A DNA stretch of 64,000 nt. Origin: Saccharum officinarum. Its lineage: Eukaryota > Streptophyta > Magnoliopsida > Poales > Poaceae. The notes below the pieces were generated by a model, which was not told the DNA's origin, searched no databases, and saw only the letters and a list, made by a program, of their open reading frames with translations. Below, piece after piece: positions 46,701 through 58,400 of the stretch. Location of the stretch: positions 62,001 through 126,000 of the forward strand of contig CM036167.1 of the NCBI GenBank assembly GCA_020631735.1, read 5' to 3'. Both the position numbers and the translations under genes were made by a program. Position 1 is the stretch's first letter. Each line of letters opens with the position of its first letter.

Positions 46701-47132
46701 CTCGACCATCTTTTGTGTGACCCTCATGCTCCTTTTCGAAAAAAGGAGGAGGGGTGGAGAACACCGTACTACCCTCGTTTGGGCGCGAGTTCCGACGATC
46801 TCCGGTGAGCTGCTAGCGGGGGAGTTCGAGTGAGAGCCCATGCCCCGTTCGTTAGGGGTCAGCTAGTGGCCCGGAGGCGCTCTCAAAGATGCCAAGGAGT
46901 GGTCGTGTGGATCTCGATTCCCTGCGACAGGATTCGAGGGCTCGATGCCTCCCCCGAGGGGATTCCTTTGACGACCTCATCCTTCGGCCTCGAATACGTC
47001 CTGGGGTGCCTCGAGAGCGTGGCTCGAGCCCTTGGCCATGTACGGGCGCACCCTGGGTCGTCCCTAACTCTGTTGCTCGAGGGCAGCTGTCGAACCCTGT
47101 TCGAGGGCCAGCTTTCGCTCCCTCGAGGCTTA
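43766..47132 (+). repeat. Tandem array, seven copies of a 482-bp unit
   Basis: A fixed marker (GCCC(G/A)TGCCCC, in GTGAGAGCCCGTGCCCC) falls at 43941, 44424, 44907, 45389, 45870, 46353 and 46836, so the spacing is 483, 483, 482, 481, 483 and 483 bp. Each unit holds a CCCCCGAGCCTCGC start, a GGAGGAGGGGTGGAGAA block, the marker, TGTGGATCTCGATTCCCTGC and a CGAGGGCCAGCTTTCGCTCC end. The last copy stops at GAGGCTTA, so the array is almost exactly seven units. Copies 1-3 share GTGGATCGAG and CCCTTGGTCG, copies 4-7 GTGGCTCGAG and CCCTGGGTC. Copies 1 and 3 are most alike. The unit length is not a multiple of three, and the recurrent 60-158 codon ORFs are not genes. Confidence 0.93.
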
Positions 47133-47384
47133 TACCGGCCTCGGGGCCCGTTTCCTAGATATCTAGGAATATCCGTCCGCGGATCCCTCCCCTGCCCGTT
47201 AGCCGGGCACGTCTTTTGGGGAGGCGAGATTGGCACGGTAGTGGGCGACGTGGCGTACGGTTACGACATGGGGGACGGCCACGTGCCCGACTCCTGCGAG
47301 ATGTAAGGAAACGGTTAGGTGGGCGCATTTAATGCGGGAAACTGTTCCTACCTTTTCGTGCGGCTGTTGGGCTTCCGCCTGGGC

Positions 47385-47392
47385 ATATAAAA
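47385..47392 (+). promoter_or_regulatory. TATA-like box upstream of the Tat gag
   Basis: ATATAAAA about 150 bp before the gag ATG and 250 bp after the tandem array. A TATA box so close to gag, rather than in the LTR, could mean an internal promoter or that the LTR extends to about here. Confidence 0.4.
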
Positions 47393-47538
47393 TCAAGGCC
47401 TGGGGGTCTGCGTTCCCCTCCGTTCCCTTGCGCTCCTGCATTCTTCTGCCTCAGACAACCCTTGCCTTATCGCGCTCTGCGCCCGCATCACTGTCGCCAC
47501 CGCGTCCTCTTCGTCCACCCCCCCTTTCGACAACACCA

Positions 47539-49251
47539 ATGGCAGGAAAGAGCCAGATCCTCCCCGCCGACGACTGGGCCACCTCCTCGGTGACGGAGAG
47601 GAGGTTGGAAGAATTGGTCGAGGACGGGCTGCTGTGGCCGAGGACGAGCCGGTCGCAACTGGAGTGGATCGCGCCGCCCCTGCCCACCGGGAGCCGGCGC
47701 CCCCGGAGGGGTACGTGGTGAGCTTCGCCTGCTTCCATGAGCGGGGGTTTGGCGTGCCGGCGTCCGTCTTTATGTGCGCGCTCCTCCACTACTACCAGGT
47801 GGAGCTTCACCACCTTTCCCCCAACGCCGTCGCACAGGCCCCCATCTTTGCGGCGGTCTGCGAGGGCTACCTTGGGGTGGAGCCACAGTGGAACCTGTGG
47901 CTTCACCTTTTCAAGGCCGAGCTCTTCGCCAAGAAGGCGGGGGAGAAGGGCGTCTTGTGCGTGGCCCAAGTAGGGAGCTGCGTCCTGCAGGTGAGGTCGA
48001 GCCGGGTGGATCTGTACATCCCGGCTCGCCTCATCTCTTCGAACAGTGGGTGGCACGAGGGTTGGTTCTACCTCCGCAATGATGAAAATCAGTTGCCGAG
48101 GTACACCAGCCGTGTGCTAACCGCTCGAGAGGATCGCTGGACGTACGGAGTGCCGGAAGCCGAGAAGCCGCGCCTAGACCCGCTGCTGGCGGCGCTGCAG
48201 CAGCTTCGCCTTCGGGGCTTGATGGCTGCGGCGGTGGCCGCGGTCTTCCATCGCCGTAGGGTGATGCCGTTGTGCCGGCGTCGTCTCCGCCTCGACCAGA
48301 TGACTCCGGAGGCATCGCTGGAGGGGACCCGGATGTCCCACGAATCCCTTTCCCTCGAGGAGGTCCTCCGACGAGCGCGTCGGATGGTCGGGAACTTCAA
48401 GGTGGAGGAGGCTAACCGGTCCCATGAGACCTACCGAAGGGTTCGAGCCAGTGGTACGTATCTTAGGGTTAGTAGTTTGCCAATTTCGTTTATTTTTGGA
48501 TTTTGCTAATTTGGTCGAGGCCGGCGCGTAGGATTTGTCGGCGCTGCGAGAGACGCGTCCGCCAGTCCTAGAGGACCGGCCCGCCCGGAGGCTAGACGCC
48601 AGCATGCTTCCAAGAAGAAGCAAACCAAGGAGATGGCGAAGAAGCGGGCAATCCGCAAGGCCAAAGAGGCGGTGGCGTTGAAGAAGCTCCGGCGCCAGCA
48701 GACTATCGATGGGGTCCCCCTGGCGCCGTCGCCTTCCGAGATGATCTCGGGGGAGGACGACGACAGCAGCGGTGAGGACGATGACGCCCTGTCGCGGTAT
48801 GAGACCGCGACCGGGCTGGGGGATCTTCCCGACGTTCGCCCCCTGGTGGAACCCATCAGGGGGCGTCCTCCTCGGTCGTCGTGGTTGAGGAGTCCGAGGA
48901 GGAGGAGAAGACGGAGAAGGAGACAGGCCCCTCGACGGGAGGGCTGCTTTACCCTGGACCCATCAAGAGGGGTCGACGGGGACGTCCGCACCAGCCCAGG
49001 CCCCGCAAGCTCGGGCAGGGGCTGGGACGGCAGTACCGGCGTCTTCATCGGCGGCGGCGGCGGCAGGCGTGAGAACCCGAGGCTAGCTGGCCTCGGAGGC
49101 ACAAAAGGCACAGGGCGATGCGTCGGTCAGGGCCCTAGGAGTGCCCGGCCTGCTGGTGAGGCGCTGCGAGGCCACAATCGGCGCCCCGGAGGCTCGAGTC
49201 GCACGGTGTCGAGGCCCTTAGTGCCAATTTCCGGGTAAGCGTCTCTGCTCG
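47539..49251 (+). pseudogene. Tat-type gag, frameshifted and truncated by the gap
   Basis: The ATG at 47539 (MAGKSQILPADDWATS) opens the N terminus, which stops at TGA 47719-47721. Coding continues in another frame from about 47680 (APPEGYVVSFACFHERGFGV, then LHYYQVELHHLSPNAV and FAAVCEGYLGVEPQWNLW), the Transposase_28-like domain. At 48454 GTACGT and at about 48531 TAG resemble an intron whose removal would bypass the TAA at 48507-48509. A further shift near 48600 leads to a Lys/Arg-rich part at 48630-49240 that runs to the gap. Each shift could be decay or a consensus indel. Catalytic domains are absent. Confidence 0.65.
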
Positions 49252-49351
49252 NNNNNNNNNNNNNNNNNNNNNNNNNNNNNNNNNNNNNNNNNNNNNNNNN
49301 NNNNNNNNNNNNNNNNNNNNNNNNNNNNNNNNNNNNNNNNNNNNNNNNNNN
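49252..49351. other. Assembly gap (100 N)
   Basis: Exactly 100 N of unknown true length. It separates the Tat gag from an old Sirevirus LTR fragment, so the missing Tat polymerase and 3' LTR are probably here. Confidence 0.98.
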
Positions 49352-49461
49352 CTAATGCATATGCTTAAGACATTGATCTAGTGACACTTGATCCCGAGCT
49401 AACGTGATTGCCCTCTTGATAGTCGGCTTATGTATCCTAAACCACCCGGTCAATCACTTTT
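49352..49461 (-). repeat. Older Sirevirus LTR, left remnant
   Basis: The host LTR of the young Sirevirus. It ends CAATCACTTTT against the new element; the right half resumes at 62738 with CACTTCTCTACTC. The LTR start is lost in the gap. Confidence 0.55.
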
Positions 49462-51050
49462 TGAAAGGATCAAGATGCCCAAGAGGGGGGTGAATTGGGC
49501 TTTTCTAAAAATTAAATGCAAGAAATAAATCTACAAGCCGGAATTCACCCTAGTGACTACTTGTGTTCCTAGAGAGTCTACCGATACAAAGTTTTGCACC
49601 CTAGTTTCCAATCCTAGTCTAGCATGGCAAGTCTAGGAATGTACAAGCAATGAAAAGTAAATACGAGAATGTAAATGCTTGAATGTAAAGGGGCAAGGAA
49701 CACGGCGATGTTTTATTCGAGATATCGGAAGTCGCCACTCCACTAGTCCTCGTTGGAGCACCCGCGCAAGGGTGTAGCTCCCCCTTGATCCGCGCAAGGA
49801 TCAAGTGCTCTCTACGGTTGATTCTTTGACACTCCGTCACGTGATTCACCCACAACGCTCACAAGATGAGTTGGGTCATCCACAAGCTCCGCCGGATGAT
49901 CACGGAACTCCCAATCACCACCAAGCCGTCTAGGTGATGGCGATCACCAGAGTAACAAGCTAGAACTCTCACTTGACATACGAGCCCAAATGAGAAGGTG
50001 GATGCACACTTGCTACTCTCTAATCGCTAGTGTGGAGGACTCTCAGCTTTGATTCTCTCAAATCTCTATCCTCACTAGTGCTCTTGCACTCCTTGCACTC
50101 CAAAGGTGTTTATCAGCTGATCAAATGAGCAAGAGACCTCTAAAAGAGGTGGTGGGGATGTATTTATACACCCCACAGACAAAACGAACCGTTACCCGCT
50201 GACTCAGCAAACACGAGCTGACCGGACGCGCCGGTTGAACTGACGGTACGCGCCGGTCGCTCGTAACGGTCGAATCCGAAAAACAACTGAGTGACTGGAC
50301 GCACCGGTCAGGGGTGACCGGACGCGTCCGATCGTGCAGGGCATACTGTACTTGCACCGGACGCGCGACCGCGTCCGATCGATGATGACCGGACGCGTCC
50401 GGTCGTCTCTGGACCTTACTGGACTGTGACCGGACGCGCCGATCACACCAGGTCGCGTCCGATCGGGTGTTTCCCTCAAGTGACACGTGTTGACTTCTGA
50501 CCACCGCGTTCGGTCTCGCGAGGACCGCGTCCGGTGTTCAGAGCTGAAACCCTAGCCGTGGAACTGAACTGACCGACGCGTCTGGTCATGCCGAGGACCG
50601 CGTCCGGTCATGGGAAAACGACCCGAAACTCTCCGAAACGCGTCACAACTTGAACCAAGTTGCTTCCAACTGAACTTTGAGCTATTCTAGAGCTGCCTAG
50701 CGCCAAGTTTAACAAGTGTGCACCACACCTAAACATAGGACTCACCTAGGTCAAGCTACCCGCTCATGCCCCCTTTATAGTACGGCCAAAAGAGAAAAAC
50801 GAAGATCCTAACGACTATTCCAAATGTCTCTCAACACCTCGACATCCGGAACTAACCGTCCTTAATCTTGACGTCACTCTTTTGAAAACCGAAACGATTT
50901 CCATCAAGGAGCATGAATACCATGGTGCCCAAAGCAGTTAAAACCTCCATGACCTAACTTACCAAAGTTTCTGCAAAACACACGTTAGTCATGGTAATAA
51001 AGCGTTGTCATCAATTGCCGAAACCAAACCTCGGGCCTAGATGCTTTCAA
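49462..51050 (-). repeat. Sirevirus 3' LTR (1589 bp)
   Basis: TGAAAG...CTTTCA ends. Against the 5' LTR it shows several single-base indels and C-to-T or G-to-A changes at CpG sites (for example GACTGGACGC for GACCGGACGC). A minus-strand TATA, TATAAATA (reverse complement at 50161-50168), and CCGGACGCG motifs at 50215-50620 are conserved. Confidence 0.92.
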
Positions 51051-51051
51051 T

Positions 51052-51065
51052 CTCCCCCTTTTTGG
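51052..51065 (-). promoter_or_regulatory. Polypurine tract of the Sirevirus
   Basis: The minus strand reads AAAAAGGGGGAGAT and abuts the LTR start TGAAAG. Similar G-rich purine tracts read on the minus strand occur at about 51440-51475, between ORF3 and this PPT, so the PPT is multiplied. Confidence 0.8.
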
Positions 51066-51497
51066 TGATTGATGACAACACTAAGATATAAAAGATTTGA
51101 GTTGAGGTTTTCGAGCATGCATGGTTCACATAAGCAAAAAAGCAATAAGCACAAGGAGTTAGGAATTGCTTATGTGCCCCAAACCAAAAGAGTGTACTCA
51201 TAAGATAAGACAAAGAACGTTAGTACACATACAGATATAGCTCATAAGAAATCGGAGTAAGGCACGGAAGCACAACCTTAGAGATATAATTAAAAAAGGT
51301 GACAAGTGTTAACAATGACTGGATAAAACATTAAGACTCAAGGTTTATCACACGACGACATGTCACACGAATGCAATGACTGAAAAGTAAACATGATGCA
51401 TGAATGTAGCACACAAGAAAAACGAAAAACCTCTCTCAAAACTCCCCCTGAAACTACTCTCTCTCCCCCTTTGGCATCAAGCGCCAAAAAAACTAAT
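51066..51497 (-). other. Non-coding region between ORF3 and 3' LTR
   Basis: No coding sequence. Two extra purine tracts at 51440-51475 (plus-strand CTCCCCCTG and CTCCCCCTTTGG) are the only structured items. Multiplied PPTs here have been described for Sireviruses. Confidence 0.6.
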
Positions 51498-53987
51498 CTA
51501 AGGATCTGACGAGGGGACAGACGGAGTCGAGCCAGGTGCCGAGGTGCGCGGAGTAATCACGAAGTGTAGAGAATCTCCCTCAGAATCTGAGCTATCTGGC
51601 TGACCCTCTGAAGAAGCATGTGGCTGTGTAACTGTCTGGGTCTGAATGGCAGGAACAGGTACTGTCGTAGTGGCAATAAGAGGATCTGTCTGAGTGACCT
51701 GAGCCTGTAGCGAGCCAATAGCAGGAGGATCTGTCGAGGCAACTGACGAAGGTAGAGTCTCTGTAGTACCAGTCCCTGTCACTGGAGGAATAGCTGCCTC
51801 TGAAGCTGACAACCCTGAAGAAGTAGCAAAGGTAGTGTGCGAGGGCGTCGGCTGACCAGTCAACTCGCTGTAGGTAGCACTGAAATCACCGAAGGGTGTG
51901 CCTGTCAGGAGATGAGGGCGAGGCTGGTCTGAAGGTGTAAACCCCGTATGAATAGGCGTGAAGCTCGGGGACTGGAATGACTGGGAAACCTGCTGCTGTG
52001 GAGATGTGAACTGGAAACCGGCTGTCCCTGACTCGATGGATCACTGGATTGTAAAGCAGAAGTCAGGACAGAAGCAGGCGAAGGAACCCCAACAGTGACT
52101 AGGTGGCGCAGGAGATCCAAGTACTGCTGCTGACTAGCTGCACTCTGTCGCTGAATTTCGTACTGCTGTCGCTGCATTTCAACCTGCTGCCTCTGGATCT
52201 CAAGCTGCTGACGCTGAAACTCGTCCTGACGAGCCTGAATCTGTGCAAGTGCTGCAGCTGTGTCCTGAGCCTGTCGTTGTATCTGTTGTTGTTGCTGCTC
52301 CTGTGCCTGGGTCAACCTCTCAAGTATCGCCACCATGGCAGGGTCTGTGCGGGAGGCTGAACCAGAGCCACCGGCCTCGTGGTCGTGAGACCGAGGAGAC
52401 CGGTACCTGGGGATGGGCTGGTAGTCCTCATCAGTGCTGTCAGATGTCACATCCTCAGGAAGATCAGCAGGCTGAGCGTCAAGATCGGCAAGCTCTGCCT
52501 CTGCAAGCTCATCAACTGTGGCGTCCTGCTCAGCTGCTGTCTCAGGAACCTCAGGTCGCACACGCTGTCCTGGCACTGGGGCCTGATCTCTAGTGACTGA
52601 AGCCCAAAGCTGACGGATATCATACTCAGGGAAAGCAGTAGTAGTATCTGATATCTCAGCTCGGATCTCTGCTGGTAGCTGAATGGATGATCTAATAATG
52701 AAGCAGATCCAGTGTGCATAGGGCAGCTGACGATTACCCTTGAAGCCCTCAGCTATGGTGTCCTCCATCTCACTAAGTATGAGATCCCAAATGTCAAACT
52801 GTGTCTGTGAGAGGAGGTGGTGAACAACCCATAGCTGCATCCGAGTCAGTCCCTCTCTGTAGCCAAGTCTGGGAAGTAGAGTGCGTCTGACTATAGCATC
52901 CAGAACTCTGGCAAGAGGTGTCAAACTGGCAGGCGTGCGACGAGACCCTTCGCCAAAAGGCTCACGGAAACAGGGTCGAACCAAGTCTGTAGGTGGCACT
53001 GCACCGCCGTGAGGGCGTCTCGGTGGAGGAGTCTGACCAAAGCACAGCTGATGTATCTTCGTGTTGGAAGCTGGGAGTCTGAGAATCTCCCGCACTCTGG
53101 TGCTGTATAGGCGGTGATCGCGGCCTCGGAATGCAAAGTGAATGAAATCATGGGCAGGATCAATCCATAGTGAAGCATAAAACTCTCTGACCCATGTGCC
53201 GCAGTATGCACCTGTCCGTCCAAGAAGATCTGACAAGCCTGGCAGAAAGGACAGGTGCGGACGTAGCTGCTCTCCCACAACCTCAACTAGTGACTCAAGT
53301 CGACAGACCCTCTGTGGTCGGAAAGCAATACCGCTGTCAACTAGAGCCCTGTAGAAATCCTCCTGAAGTGGGGTATAAAACCTTCTGAAGCTCTGGGATC
53401 CCTCACAGGCGGAAACCACCGACTGACCTCCACGAACCTCAACCCCTGCACCTGACGTGCTGTAGCACCCCTCAAGTCAAAGTGCTCGACGGGGGTGAAC
53501 CTCTAGCTCTGGGTGGAGGACGTGCTCCACGACGCTGGCCCTCTGGCCTAGGAGTCACCTGAGTACGTGCGCGTGTGGAGCGGCGACATGGTGGAGACTG
53601 AGCTGGCTGCTCCTCTGTGTCCTCTGTAGCCTCTGGAGCCTCTGTGGCCTCTAGAGCCTCTGTGGCCTCTGGAGCCTCTAGAGGTGGATCAACTGACATG
53701 CCCTCTGTAGCTCCAGTATCCTCAGTACCCTTAGTGGCCTCTGTGCCGAGCTATCGACCTTCAAGATGAAAGCGACGCTCGCCTATGCATATGCCACTGC
53801 TCCTGCCACCTCTCTCTGCTTGCTCTGCTGCATCTGCCATGGCCTGAGCAATCTCTGCCTCTGTAAGTGTCTTCTTCTTCTTTCTGGCCATGACCTTGAT
53901 ACGCTTCCCACGTGCAATCTCAGACCGACGAGGAGGACTGTCGTCCCCGTCACCAGTAGCACCACCGGCGTTCTTGCAATGCACCAT
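51498..53987 (-). pseudogene. Sirevirus third ORF (env-like position), frameshifted
   Basis: It follows pol in the position of the extra Sirevirus ORF. A likely start is the ATG at 53985-53987 (MVHCKNAGGA), with a Lys-rich basic segment (MARKKKKTL) and an acidic/Pro-rich region. The main block (53419-51905) contains the domain often annotated as putative plant transposon protein (WVREFYASLWIDPAHDF, FAFRGRDHRLYST), then a Gln-rich coiled-coil-like repeat with IQRQQ and MQRQQYEIQRQ. The C terminus (51863-51498) is Ser/Thr/Pro-rich. Frame changes near 53750, 53480, 53385 and 51900 break it. I see no clear signal peptide or transmembrane anchor, so env-like refers to position only. Function unknown. 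Confidence 0.7.
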
Positions 53988-55492
53988 GCTGACAAACTGA
54001 CTGAAAACCTCTGAAAGATGGTGAACTGTCACTCGAGAGGCTTGGCCTCAATCCGTATCCGCAGGCTTGGCCTCGGATTCAGCAAACTGATCTCACCCTG
54101 ACACACGGACAGACTCGCTCGGATCGACGAGACGACGGTGACAAGATGAGGTGACCTAGATCGCGAGATTCCGAAATCGCCGAACGAGCTCTCGCGAAGA
54201 AGACGACGCGCGACAAAACCTCGACGACGAACGATCGAACGACGTTACGCGAACCCTAGGGTTAGGGTTAGGGCAACTCGACGAAGATCAATCGGAGGCG
54301 AGCGAGAGGCAGCCCACTGCCGGAGATGATGCTGGCAAGCAAGGAGCGCGGCTCACCGGCGGCAAGGTCGCGTGCGGGCGGCGGTGGCGCGATGGCGAGC
54401 GGGCGGCGGTGGCGCGGTGGCGAGCGGGCAGCGGTGGCACGTGCGTGCGGCTGGCGTGGGCAGGCACGGGTAGGGCTGGCGCGCGCGGGAGCGAGGGCCG
54501 GCGCGGGGCAGGAGACTTGGCTTGCCGGAGGCGAGGACGACGGCGATGGCGCGGCGGCTCCGGCGGATTTGCGAGACGGCGGCGGAAAAGGCTCGGGTGG
54601 ATTTAGAAAAACGACCGAGTACGAACCGGTATATGAAGGGTCAGATCCGCTCGACGCGTGATGACCGGACGCGGTGGTCGTTATGACCGGACGCGGTGGT
54701 GCAGCGTCCGGTCACACTCCAGTAAGCTCCTGGAGTGACCGGACGCGTCCGGTGAGGACTGACCGGACGCGGTCAGAGTCCGGTCGAGGGGAGCTCGGGA
54801 AATCGTCGCGAATGACCGGACGCGGTGGTGGTAACCGGGACCGGACGCGGTGGTCAACAGAGGCGCGTCCGGTGCAGCGTCCGATTAGTAGATCTGGAGT
54901 TGGTCTTCTGGATGACCGGACGCGCTGGTGGACGCCGGGACCGGACGCGGTGGTGAAGCATCACTGCGTCCGGTGCAGCGTCCGGTCCAGCGTCCGGTCA
55001 CTGTTCTTCGCCCTTCTTTGTTCCGAACTACGACGCGACTTCTCCCAATCAGGTTCCAATTCAAAAAGACACAAATAAACACCAATTGAAACATGATATG
55101 AGTGACCTCACTCAAACCCTCAAATTTTTTAAAATAGATTGCCTTAGGCTAGTATTATTTTTAATAAAATAGGCAATAAACACCCAAGGAGCAACGTATG
55201 GCCATGCAATAGAGTTTTTGAACCTTTAGGAGCGTCAAAATGCTCTCTCTATCCATGGACGAACACAGAGGTTGCTCAAAGCTTAACCGAAAAGAAACGA
55301 CAAGAACAACAACCATGCATATGCAATGCAATACAAGAAGGTAAAACTAGAATGCTTGTCAAGTTTGATCCACGGTTAGGCTTTTTCACTCCTCCAAAGA
55401 AGGGTTATCGTAACCGTGTTAGCCAAGCCCTAAAACATTGCGATAAATAAATATGGCATATTATACAATGCAATGCAAGAGACAACACACGC
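53988..55492 (-). other. Spacer between pol and ORF3 with CCGGACGCG motif array
   Basis: No domain-bearing ORF. From 54658 to 54985 GACCGGACGCGGTGGT-like units recur about nine times, the same core as in the LTRs. A short CCCTAGGGTTAGGGTTAGGG sequence lies at 54254-54273. The ORFs at 54326-54661 and 54674-55078 are composition artefacts. Confidence 0.6.
54658..54985. repeat. CCGGACGCG motif array in the internal spacer
   Basis: Short direct and inverted repeats of GACCGGACGCGG and GCGTCCGGTC. The motifs match those in the element's own LTRs but stand outside them. Confidence 0.7.
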
Positions 55493-58400
55493 TCATTTTT
55501 TAAAGTTACTAGAATCAAGCACATTGAGTTCACTTCTTAGCCTACAAAAGGTTGCCTCATCCAAAGGTTTAGTGAAGATATCCGCTAATTGATTTTCACT
55601 TCTTACACCTTCTAGTGATATGTCATTTTTTGCAACGTGATCTCTTAGAAAGTGATGGCGGATATCAATGTGCTTAGTGCGAGAGTGTTGTACCGGATTG
55701 TTAGCAATTTTAACGGCACTTTCATTATCACATAAAAGTGGCACCTTTTCAAGAACAATTCCATAGTCTAGGAGGGTTTGTTTCATATATAAGATTTGTG
55801 CACAACAAGCCCCCGCGGCAATGTATTCGCCTCGGCGGTGGACAAAGCCACACTATTTTGCTTTTTAGATGACCAAGATACTAAAGATCTTCCAAGCAAA
55901 TGGCACCCTCCGGATGTGCTTTTTCTATCAATTTTGCAACCGGCATAGTCCGAATCGGAATAGCCAACTAGTTGGAATCTAGCTCCTTTGGGATACCAAA
56001 GACCAATGCTTGGGGTGAGCTTAAGATATCTTAGGATTCTTTTTACGGCACTTAGGTGAGGTTCTTTAGGGCACGCTTGAAAGCGGGCACACATGCACAC
56101 ACTAAACATGATATCGGGCCTAGATGCGGTAAGGTACAACAAGCTACCAATCATAGAACGGTAGAGAGTTTGATCAACCGGTTTACCTCCCTCATCTAGG
56201 TCGAGATGTCCATTTGATGGCATTGGGGTCTTGATTGGTTTGCATTCTTCCATCTTGAATCTTTTGAGAAGATCCTTGGTATACTTTTCTTGAGAGATGA
56301 AAATCCCTTCTCTCATTTGCTTTACTTGAAATCCAAGGAAGAATGTGAGCTCACCAATCATTGACATCTCGAACTCCTTCGACATCAATTCACCAAATTC
56401 CTTGCAATAATCTTCATTTGTTGATCCGAAGATGATATCATCAACATATACTTGACAAATAAAGATCTCCCCATTAAACTTCTTGGTGAATAGTGTGGTG
56501 TCGACCTTCCCAATTGTGAAGCCCTTCTCAATGAGGAAGTCCCGGAGGCGCTCATACCACGCTCTAGGGCTTGCTTGAGCCCATATAACGCCTTGGACAA
56601 CCTATAAACATGATTAGGATATCTAGGGTCTTCAAACCCGGGAGGTTGATTAACATAGACTAGTTCATTTATAAAGCCATTTAAGAATGCACTTTTCACA
56701 TCCATTTGATATAGTTTCATATCATGATGTGATGCATATGCAAGGAGGATACGAATGGCTTCAAGTCTTGCAACGGGTGCAAAAGTCTCTCCAAAATCAA
56801 GACCTTCAACTTGAGAGAACCCTTTGCAACTAGTCTTGCCTTGTTCCTCACCACTATGCCTTGGTCATCTTGCTTGTTTCGGAACACCCACTTGGTTCCA
56901 ATGACTCTTGCACCTTTAGGATGCTCTTCAAGTGTCCATACTTGATTGCGGGTGAAGTTGTTCAATTCTTCATGCATTGCATTCACCCAATCCGGATCTT
57001 GAAGAGCTTCTTCTACATTCTTAGGTTCAACGCAAGAGACAAAAGAGTGATGTTCAACAAAAGAAGCTAGTTTTTGAGATCGAGTCATTACTCCCTTTGT
57101 AGGACTCCCTATGATGAGATCTTGTGGATGAGCTTGAAGTAGTGGTGAGTTTCTTCTATCAACCACTTGAGGAGGTGGATAGGGAGCATCAACATCTTGA
57201 GCTTGTGCCTCGGCTTGTTCATGAGAGACATAAGTGTCTTCATTTTCAACTCTCTCATTCTTGTCATCATCTTGAGGCACACGTGATGAAGATGGTGGAT
57301 CAACAATTTGTACATCGTCATCATCATCTTTTGGCTTGATGTCTCCCACCGGCATGTTCTTCATGGCCTCCCTCAAGGGTTCATCACCTACATCATCACA
57401 ATTCTCAATTGCTCCTTGGGAGCCGTTAGATTCATCAAATTCCACATCATATGTTTCTTCAACCAAACCGGTGGCATGGTTAAATACTCTATATGCTTTG
57501 GACTTTGATGAGTAACCAACAAGAAAACCAATATCACAACGTCTTTGAAACTTCCCTAGGTGTTGATGCTTCTTGTAGATGTAACATTTGCAACCAAACA
57601 CCCGGAAGAAAGAGACGTCCGGCTTCTTCCCATTAAGCAACTCATAGGGGGTCTTGCCAAGAAACTTTTGTAGGAAGAGGCGATTTGAAGCATAGCATGC
57701 GGTGTTGATTGCCTCGGCCCACAACTTCTCCGGAGTGTTGTACTCATCTAGCATTGTTCTTGCAAGGGTGATCAAAGTTCGGTTCTTTCTCTCAACTACA
57801 CCATTTTGTTGAGGAGTGTAGGTTGAAGAGACCTCATGCTTGATTTCAATTTCATCACAATAAGCTTCAATGTTGGTGTTGTCAAACTCTTTGCCATTGT
57901 CACTTCTAATCTTCTTTATCTTGACTTCAAATTCATTTTGAGCTCTCTTTGCAAACTTTTTGAAGCAATTTGCCACTTTGGATTTGTCATGAAGGAAGAA
58001 AGTCCATGTATACCTTGAGTAGTCATCCACTATCACAAGACAATAGAGATTACCACCCAAGCTCTTGTATGTTGTAGGCCCAAACAAATCCATGTGTAGA
58101 AGTTCTAGTACTCTTGAAGTTGACATGAAAGCTTTGGTTGGATGAGTGTTTGCAACTTGTTTGCCCGCTTGACATGCACTACAAGGTTTGTCCTTTTCAA
58201 ACTTCACATCCTTCAATCCTCTCACTAGTTCTTTCTTCAATAGCTTGTTGAGAGTGTTCATTCCAACATGAGCAAGCCTCCTATGCCAAAGCCAACCAAG
58301 TGAGGTCTTGGTGAACAAACATGTCATCAAATTTGCATCTTCGGAGGTGAAGTCAACAAGATAAAGATTGTTGTATCTAAAGCCTTTGAATATCACTTGC

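Larger units (their letters stand above)
42482..49251 (+). mobile_element. Tat-type Ty3 retrotransposon, 5' part, cut by the second gap
   Basis: Order on the plus strand: LTR-like segment (42482-43571), spacer, seven-copy tandem array (43766-47132), TATA-like promoter and leader, then a broken gag-like gene. A large gag with a Transposase_28-like (putative gypsy-type) domain and a long leader fits the grass Tat lineage. Protease, polymerase, integrase and the 3' LTR would lie in the gap. I found no canonical primer binding site after the LTR-like end, which leaves the LTR boundary uncertain. Confidence 0.6.

Noticed and set aside
43994..46841. Recurrent 60-150 codon ORFs on both strands in the tandem array
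   Set aside because: The unit is about 482 bp, not a multiple of three, and the same ORFs recur in every copy and on both strands. They are products of GC-rich repeat composition.
43766..47132. CRISPR-like array
   Set aside because: The repeats are about 482 bp, directly adjacent without unique spacers, in a plant retroelement. This is a satellite-like array, not CRISPR.
51905..53419. Calling ORF3 a true envelope protein
   Set aside because: It occupies the env-like position, but I see no signal peptide, no transmembrane anchor and a domain normally labelled plant transposon protein. I keep only the positional description.
54254..54273. CCCTAGGGTTAGGGTTAGGG as telomeric DNA
   Set aside because: Only about three units, with TTAGGG rather than the usual plant TTTAGGG, within a retroelement spacer. 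Short matches like this are common. The CCCTAACCCTAACC at 26943 is equally short.
54326..54661. Gly/Ala/Arg-rich 111-codon plus-strand ORF
   Set aside because: It lies antisense to the Sirevirus in a GC-rich spacer next to the CCGGACGCG array, with no motif.
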